NCBI GenBank assembly: GCA_911728435.2
Contig: OU452206.1
Coordinates: 9,702,297 to 9,766,296 of the forward strand
Source of the DNA: Apoderus coryli
Taxonomy: Eukaryota > Arthropoda > Insecta > Coleoptera > Attelabidae
Direction of reading: 5' to 3'
Length of the DNA stretch: 64,000 nt
Below are positions 57,452-64,000 of this stretch, one piece after another. The position numbers were made by a program, and so were the translations under genes. Position 1 is the first letter of the stretch. Each line of letters opens with the position of its first letter. The notes beneath the pieces were generated by a model, which saw only the letters and a list, made by a program, of their open reading frames with translations, had not been told where the DNA came from and did no database searches.

Positions 57452-57508
57452 AATTGTCCAGAGAATACGACCTTAACCTATGGCCATCGAGTCACAGGAC
57501 ACTCAGTA

Positions 57509-58028
57509 TATAGGTAGGTATATTTTACTATGTTTTTCATAGGCCACTGCACAAGTTTACCTATGCTTAGGCATAGAATAATTGGTAGAAATGTCTGCAT
57601 GTTCCGCCTGCATTAAACAAAAAGCTTTCCGTATGCGGGTATTTTTTATCACTACATTAATGCATTGGGTAAATACGACACTGATAACACATTGTAAGCA
57701 GAGTAAGTAAAGTATAATAGCGTAACAAGGGAAAACAAAAATGTATTGTATACGAGGGATATTTTAAATTTATTTGCACTTCCACATAGGTAACAACAGC
57801 AGCTTTTCCTCTAAAGGTAAGTATCAACCAAAGCAACCTAGAGCAACTTTTTTGTTGCAACAAATTCCAAAATATTGCAACAAGACACAACATAGATAAA
57901 TATTTCGTCTTCACCAGGGCAACAAGAAATAGAAAATGGTTCCAGTTGGTCAATGTTAACTGAATAATCGAAACCAAGAAAACAAGGTTTCTTTCGCAGT
58001 GCAGTTCACACTTAAATATTTTGTTTAA
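57509..58028. other. AT-rich stretch without recognised features
   Basis: TTGCAACA/TGTTGCAA-type short inverted words near 57.84-57.91 kb hint at a transposon end next to the possible Harbinger relic, but no clear terminal repeat pair was found. Confidence 0.3.
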
Positions 58029-58150
58029 ATGTCATCCGAAGAAGAAAGTATACTAGCAGCAGGAGCTTACATTATTTTAAGCAAAAAAGCTTAAATTTTG
58101 GATAGCCTTCAAGAAAGGAATGAACATTTTTTGGATTCCAAAGACTCTAA
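58029..58150 (+). pseudogene. possible PIF/Harbinger-type ORF start
   Basis: ATG at 58029 opens MSSEEESILAAGAYIILSKK A, stop, then LDSLQERNEHFLDSKDSK. An acidic start followed by a small-residue helix and a basic/ERNE block resembles the N-terminus of Harbinger transposases. Too short to be sure. Confidence 0.3.
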
Positions 58151-58850
58151 ATTTCGGTATGTTTCAATTAACCCTGTGTCGGTACACTCGAAAAAAAAAA
58201 TACAAAATTGGTACAAGAAAATAGCTGTATGAAAAAAATATATTTAATCACATATTCCTTTTTCCTCGGAAAAATATTTTTCTGTTATATATCAACGTGA
58301 TAACCCTTACAGCGTATATGGAAAATATTGTTTTATAAAATAAAAAACAAAAAGATGAAACACCTTTTTTTACAATGAAAAACTAAAAAAACGTATCTTA
58401 ACCAAAACAAATGTCAATAAAACCTACAATATAAACTTGTAACAAAACAAAATAAAAATTAATGATATGATTTTCAGTCAGATTCTTGGCTATCCAGAGC
58501 TTTACATTGAACACATATTTGAGCAGCGTGCTCTTACGGGATAACGACAACTGCTTGATGAAATCACGTCTTTTGATTGGTTGCTCATTATTGTTCAGAT
58601 ATAATACAAAAGCATTAATTCCAGAAGTGTTTAGGAGGGAGAAAAATAGTCACAAGTTTAGTACACTAGGGTACTAGATACCCCAACACACTTTACATGC
58701 CGTATGTATAAGTTCCAGAGGTTACTGAATTGCTTGGAAAGCAGCACAGCTGCGACTACAGACTCTTCCTTGAAGGTATTAGGCGTGGCGGAAATCACGT
58801 ATAACTTATAAGAACGGGACAGTTAAAAGCAACTCGCTGGGGTATGCTAT

Positions 58851-58892
58851 ATTAATATTATTAACCCTGCGTTAGGGGTTAATAATATTAAT
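58851..58892. repeat. perfect 17-bp hairpin
   Basis: ATTAATATTATTAACCC (58851-58867) and its exact inverse (58876-58892) flank the 8-base loop TGCGTTAG. No thymine run or gene end next to it points to a terminator; it may be the centre of an old palindrome. Confidence 0.85.
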
Positions 58893-59921
58893 AAGTGATT
58901 AGTCCACTTGAATCACGCCAAATTTATTTTTGTAATTATAAATGAAGAATGTATTTGCAAAGACGATTTGCATTCGGATCTGTGTAATGGCAAACTACAA
59001 AAGGAACCAACGATATCCTGTCTCCACTGAACCAACAATACGTCGCAACTCAAACTTGTCGACACAACATGTTTATTCTTTGACGTTTGCCACTTCCAAA
59101 GGAAATACGTTGTAGAAGCTGCAAATATATGGTTACGTTAAATCTGCTTCCAAAGAAATCTCGAGAAAATACGAATTGACCTATAATCGTAAAATATGTT
59201 AATACATCATAATATTTTCGTACAAAATAATACCTTGTTCTTACTTAGGTAAGCAAAGCTTGTCTGTATAAAACAAGGCTTAAAATATGCATTTTAAGAG
59301 AATTACGAGAATGTTACCCTACATACAAGAGTTTAATAAAAAAGAAAAAAATCTGCAATATTTGTAACTAAAAAAATGAGAAAAAGAGAGAAGAAAAACC
59401 ATTTCCTAATAATTAATAATTACACATTTACAAGATGGACAAACTTTCGTCAATTAACCAATTTCTTAAGAGCTTTTTGAAAGAACTTAATTTAATTTTT
59501 TCTCTAACTGTCTGGGAAGTTGCGGATACATTTTTATATTGACATAATAATACCATCTTTGTCCGATTATTCGTAGTAAGTCCAAATTTGTATTTTCTTT
59601 AAATCTATATAGTTCCATAATCATAAGATGATTCTGCTGAGCTTTCAAAAACGGTTTTTATTGAAAAAAGAAGACTTTGTTTATAAAAAAATTTTCTAAT
59701 TGATATATAATATTTTACATTCCCTAAAAATCAGATTAGTTGAATAATAAGCGTTTAAACCAAATATTATTTGTTTATTGAAATAATCCATAAATTTTAA
59801 GTATTAAATTTTCCCATTTTGATTGACTTACAAATTTCAAGACTCATGAATAAAGTATCTTATTGATATATATCTGTTTTAGATTATGAAAATGTTTAAA
59901 CTACCTTGGCTTCTGTATTAA
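58893..59921. other. AT-rich stretch without recognised features
   Basis: Nothing recognisable beyond short AT-rich words. Confidence 0.3.
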
Positions 59922-59962
59922 GTCACTGATGATGAGATCCCCGGTCTCGAAACATGTATGAC
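59922..59962 (+). ncRNA. hammerhead-ribozyme-like motif, copy J (well preserved, covarying stems)
   Basis: Stem I GTCA (59922-59925) with TGAC (59959-59962). CTGATGA 59926-59932, extra T, stem II GAGATC/GGTCTC (one T-G pair) with loop CCC, GAAA 59949-59952, C, AT, GTA with cleavage expected after 59958. Companion motif GTGGAGTAGACGC at 60002. Both stems differ from copies B, C and I while keeping pairing. Confidence 0.6.
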
Positions 59963-60292
59963 CGTTGTGTTCAAGTTTGAACAAATAGATAAAGAATTTT
60001 GTGTGGAGTAGACGCTTTTCATTTCCTACAAATATTTTTTAAATTCGTTTCTGTGCTATTTCCAATGGGTTTAAAACAATTTGGTGAGCACCTCCCCAGC
60101 CTATAATTCCGTACAAAAGATGGGGTTGTATAGTTTATCCAAAGTTAATTTAAAATATATAAATGTAACGATTCTACCGATGATATCCGTTCTCCATGCC
60201 TCTTTACATTTTTTTTGATGCATTTCTCCCTCGTATATAAGACGTATAATAAATCATACCTGCCAAGGGATACCGACAGTAATAAAAATAAC

Positions 60293-60631
60293 TACAGTGA
60301 CTGGAAAAAGTATTGGGTTAATATTAATCGAAAAAAAAAAAGAGTTTGCAAATAAGTATATGAATGAAACAAATAATTTTTGGCAACGTGTTATTTTCTT
60401 AGATTAATCTAAATATAATCGGATGGACATCATATGGTATGGCGAAGACTTAATGTAGAATTTTAACAAGAAAATTTGTGTTCGACAGTAAAACACGGTG
60501 GCAGAATATTGTAACCATGATTTGTTCAATAGTTTTTCTTATATTAATAAAAAAATGAAAGAAGATCTATCAAATTAGTTAATAATTTTTAATAAAACCT
60601 CAAGTGGATGAAACTCTTTGCAGTCACTGTA
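60293..60631. mobile_element. Tc1/mariner-type MITE
   Basis: Ends are TACAGTGACTGGAAAAAGT on the left and the inverse of TACAGTGACTGCAAAGAGT on the right, with TA at both borders. 339 bases, non-coding. Terminal sequence and TA target fit non-autonomous Tc1/mariner elements. Confidence 0.7.
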
Positions 60632-60650
60632 TACGGTGACAGTGTCTAGG

Positions 60651-60684
60651 ACTGACCGTGTCTAATATATCAGACACGGCCAGT
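60651..60684. repeat. short hairpin next to the MITE
   Basis: ACTGACCGTGTCT pairs with AGACACGGCCAGT at 12 of 13 positions around an 8-base loop. Confidence 0.6.
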
Positions 60685-61104
60685 ATTCGACACGAGCGGA
60701 ACACGTTGGGAGTTTAAGCATCAAGATTTATATGTGCAAAGCCAGCGTCTTCTTTTAAATATTTATCATCAGTTAAGGTCTGAAAATAATGTAGTGACGA
60801 ATACACATATTATAAAAATTTTACGTTCTATAGAAAATGTCACTGACTAAGTGAGTAAAATTTGTTGTTAGTTTATTATATCAGATGCATATTATTATAA
60901 ATATATCTACTTATATGCATAACAAGTATTAACAATAGTATTAATTATTATAGAGGTATATTCCTTGCTGTTCGAACACGGGCTAGGTACGTGTGCATCT
61001 ATGTCTAAACTTCTAAAAACAAAAACAGTCTTTTTCAGCGTAGGTTTGTATGTTGCCGTGTTGGAGCGGCAAAGAAAAATACAACATACTTTTATACAAA
61101 TGAA

Positions 61105-61440
61105 CTATACCAATGCATAATATAATGATATTAATTGGCCCAAGGTTACGATAGTCTTCAGTTTTCTAAACATAAATAACAAAGACCGTACTTTATTTGT
61201 TACACTGCGAATGTGTGTAGTCCATTTGAAACAGGTATCAAGAGTTACACCAAGATATTTGACTTTATAAGAGGGATTCAATGTCCATAGGTATTGCCGT
61301 TGCGGTAGATATACAGAAAGTGTCTTATCCGGTAATTTGGTTTTGTCAATTGCAAATGAGACGTATATTGTTTTAGTTAAATTAATTGTTAACAAATTTG
61401 AGTCGAGCCAGTCAGTTATTCGCCTGAGATCACTTTGAAT
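61105..61440 (-). pseudogene. LINE reverse-transcriptase C-terminal relic
   Basis: Minus strand: QSDLRRITDWLDSNLLTINL, then VKYLGVTLDTCFKWTTHIRS and LLFMFRKLKTIVTLGQLISL. The LDSNLLTIN and YLGVxLD blocks are typical of CR1/Jockey-type LINE polymerases. It lacks the upstream YADD part, so it is 5'-truncated, as LINE copies usually are. No intact downstream part was found. Confidence 0.85.
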
Positions 61441-62377
61441 ATAGGTATATATAACAAATAAGTAAATAATTTGTGTGCATTATTTTGTTTATATTATGAC
61501 TGTTTGGAAAACGGAACGGGAATAGTTTTGCCGACCAGGAAAGTGGTTTCCGTACATAGTGTTATTTTTGTCGTTGCCCGGTATTAACTAAAATACTCAA
61601 ATAACAAGTTTTGTAGCGTCAATATTTAATTAAATTAATTTTTCGTCAACCAACGAAGAGAGCTGGATGACGATTACATTATGATATTAGAAAAAGTAAC
61701 TATACAAACAGTAGATTAAAATTATTAGTAGGTATTTGATTTATAACAATGATTAATTTTATTAAACATAAACAAATCCATAAAAGTAGTCTACTGTATT
61801 CTATATAGTTATAACAATAATACAATTTAAATATAAACATAAAGCAATGGGAAATGGTTAAACTTTAGTTTCATTATTTTAATAACCATACATGTAAGTA
61901 TGTATTATTCCAAACTACACGACTACCGACCTAAGTTTTACAACAGGAAGTGTTTCTTTTTATCGCAAATAGCTTCGTTGTTCCTGTTTACTTTTAAAAC
62001 ATTCATAATAATTAGGTATATCATTTTGTACCTAGTCAGAAAATATTTATGTTTTATTAATTTATGTATCTGTTACTTTTATAACTATACTTCAAACGAA
62101 AAATATTTGAATTATTATGTATTTATAAATTTTAATGAGAAACCTTTTTCAAAAATGTTTGAGTCAAAAAAATTGTAGTAAAACACGATTCTAAATGCTT
62201 TAATTTCAGGTACAAATCTGTCTGGACCACACATGATCGCTTAAAAAAATCTTAGTGCAATATTTATTATATACCTTTTTTTATGGTTTAATTTTTGGGG
62301 GTGTAGATTCGACAATACACAAAACAACTATTTTAGGAAATAAAAATAGTTCATTTTTATTTCTATGTCAAAATTTA
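61441..62377. other. AT-rich stretch without recognised features
   Basis: The open frame 61900-62178 (plus) is Phe/Tyr/Ile/Asn-rich and has no recognised family. Confidence 0.3.
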
Positions 62378-62420
62378 AAAACAACGTTTCGTCGCATTAT
62401 TTGCAACTTCTTCAGGTGTT
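62378..62420 (-). ncRNA. hammerhead-ribozyme-like motif, second family, copy 2
   Basis: Minus strand: CTGAAGA (62415-62409), extra A, stem II GTTGC/GCGAC (one T-G pair) with a seven-base loop, GAAACGTT. Flanks AACAC and GTTTT give only an imperfect stem I. The layout is the same as at 8920-8963. Confidence 0.45.
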
Positions 62421-63182
62421 TTCTTTTTTTTTTTAAACAAAACCAACTTAGTTTCACAATACAGGTTAGTATAATTTTTGCAACGTTTTTAATATTACCT
62501 TTTCGACACAAGTTTACGAATAACTTTTTATTTAAATTGTGTATAAATAAACAAACATAGAGTATAAGACACTTACACGTAAAATAAATCTAATTAAAAT
62601 CATGTCGTTTAATAAGTACGGCAATTTATCATACCGTCCATGCAAAATATTTTAAATACAACTTCAAAGTTCACTTACAATGAGATAGCCAGCCTGATGT
62701 ACATGATTTATCAAACTTCGACAGTATAGCAATAGATGTCTATCTACCTATATGCTTTAAGTAAAACAGCTTCTAACAACTTTGTTCGTAATAACTATGA
62801 CACTAGACCAATTATTGATCGACTATCTTTTGTAATGAATTACCTATATAATTTAGAACTTTCGTGCAACTTAGTTTAGATCTTTACGACATTATATTTT
62901 AAGGTACGTATAAACATTGGGAAAACTGTTTTTCTACAAAAATTACCCCAAACCTACTGAATGATAATACAAAAATGCAAATACTCGGAAGACAAAGAGT
63001 AAGACCACATATTATATAGGGCGGCAAGAGTTAGACCAAGATCACCTATGCAAGATCTTGTTTAAAGGAAATGAGGCTTAATTCAGTTGATACATGAGCA
63101 TGGCACATGAATATGGACTAATTCATTTCGCTTTTCTTATAAGCACCAGCAGAAACATAAAGACACACCTCACGACAGCACA

Positions 63183-63631
63183 CACTGAAAAAATGCAGGT
63201 AAATTTACACACCTTTTTACATTATCCCAATAGTTATTGTATACCGAATGTGTAAACTATAATTCTAAATAAGTACACCTAAATTATGTTATTATTCCAC
63301 TATATGCAATGTCTTTTTACGTGTTTAGTCTACCTTTACACAATACAATGCAAATAATGTAATAATTAATAAACAAAAATAGGTATAATGCATGAATTCA
63401 CTTTTTTGTAAAATTACCTGGCCGCATAAAGGTAAATTTCCCAATTAATATTAAGTATGATGATCATACATAAAAATATGTAATGTAACATTTGAAAATA
63501 GTTACACGTAAAATGGAAATTTACATTTCAAGTGTAATATTCCAAAGCTGTTGTAAAATATCACGCATACCCACATGACCTTTTATAACCAATGTCGGGA
63601 TGTGTAAATTTACAAATCATTTTTCTCACTG
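63183..63631. mobile_element. MITE-like element with CACTG ends
   Basis: Left CACTGAAAAAATGCAGGTAA, then ATTTACACACC; right end is the inverse of CAGTGAGAAAAATGATTTGT, then AAATTTACACATCC. 449 bases, non-coding, with internal TTTACACxT words. hAT-like ends are possible, but no target duplication is clear. Confidence 0.55.
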
Positions 63632-63719
63632 CAGGTCTCACAACAAATACATCGAAAAAAAACATTGTATAAAATAACTTAACAAAACATTAAGTTTTTA
63701 TTATTGCAATGATATATAA

Positions 63720-63757
63720 ACACGTTTCGTCGCAGAATTTGCAACATCACCAGGTGT
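63720..63757 (-). repeat. hammerhead-like motif, second family, copy 3, core-dead
   Basis: Minus strand: CTGGTGA (A6 to G), extra T, GTTGC/GCGAC, GAAACGTG. Both the box and the last base of the triplet (G is not allowed) are mutated. Confidence 0.45.
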
Positions 63758-64000
63758 ATTTGGATGATATTGCAAATGTGTGGCAAAACCTTGTGCACAC
63801 ATTAATGACAAAAATAAAAATTTTAATGTAAACTTATGCTAAAAAGCAGGGTAAATAATGGTGCAATTTTAACATAGACGACTCGACTGAACGCTTGGAG
63901 TCCCTCGCTGATTCCTCGACCAAATATTTTATTTATATTTCATTTATATTTATATTTTGTGGAGAACAGATAAGACGAACCAAAACATACATAATAAATT

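Larger units (their letters stand above)
55621..57508. mobile_element. decayed mariner-like transposon with a LINE fragment inside
   Basis: Terminal inverted repeats of about 55 bases: TACAGGGTGTCCCGTGACTC, then GATGGCCATAGCTTAAGGTC on the left; the inverse of TACTGAGTGTCCTGTGACTC, then GATGGCCATAGGTTAAGGTC on the right. Flanking TA dinucleotides are present, as expected for this superfamily. The transposase relic occupies the left half, and a LINE polymerase relic fills the right half next to the terminal repeat. Confidence 0.8.

Noticed and set aside
1..64000. tRNA, rRNA and CRISPR arrays
   Set aside because: None were recognised by eye; CRISPR is not expected in an animal genome. A tRNA scan was not possible here.

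Overview
The window is AT-rich animal DNA that looks like an insect genome. One conserved gene can be reconstructed, on the minus strand from about 37.6 kb down to 14.0 kb. It encodes a GATA-family zinc-finger transcription factor whose best match is insect serpent (srp), the regulator of blood-cell, fat-body and endoderm development. Seven constitutive or alternative splice forms of its exons join in phase: exon 1 (start codon at 37597), exons 2 and 3, then either exon 4A (N-terminal GATA finger) or exon 4B (no finger), then exon 5 (C-terminal GATA finger), exon 6 (basic tail) and exon 7 (stop at 14032). The predicted proteins are 408 residues with two fingers and 394 residues with one. Exons 4A and 4B have identical phases at both ends, so skipping both or including both puts an early stop in frame. 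The same pair of isoforms (SrpNC and SrpC) is known from Drosophila. A beetle-like or other repeat-rich insect host is my guess; the species cannot be fixed from this window.

Everything else I can support is repetitive. From 1 to 13.4 kb, downstream of the gene, there is a 391-base pure pentanucleotide array, MITE-like inverted-repeat elements, a 2.9-kb transposon nested in a 300-base repeat, and a LINE fragment split by a 304-base insertion with a 12-base target duplication. The introns of srp (14.4 to 37.6 kb) hold Tc1-like and LINE relics, foldback elements and a tandem duplication of intron sequence of about 0.7 kb. From 37.8 to 64 kb, upstream of the gene, no host gene was recognised. 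That stretch holds foldback elements, a decayed mariner-like element with a LINE fragment inside, and small inverted-repeat elements.

The most striking pattern outside the gene is a recurring motif of about 40 bases that folds like a type I hammerhead ribozyme: stem I, CTGATGA, stem II, GAAAC, a minimal stem III and a GTH cleavage position. At least fifteen copies in varying states of decay occur on both strands. Stems I and II covary between copies, and a single extra nucleotide sits between the CTGANGA box and stem II in nearly all of them. Several copies lie in opposed pairs inside palindromes. Hammerheads of this general type are known from Penelope-like retroelements. Their arrangement here in short, often palindromic, non-coding elements is what most deserves follow-up.
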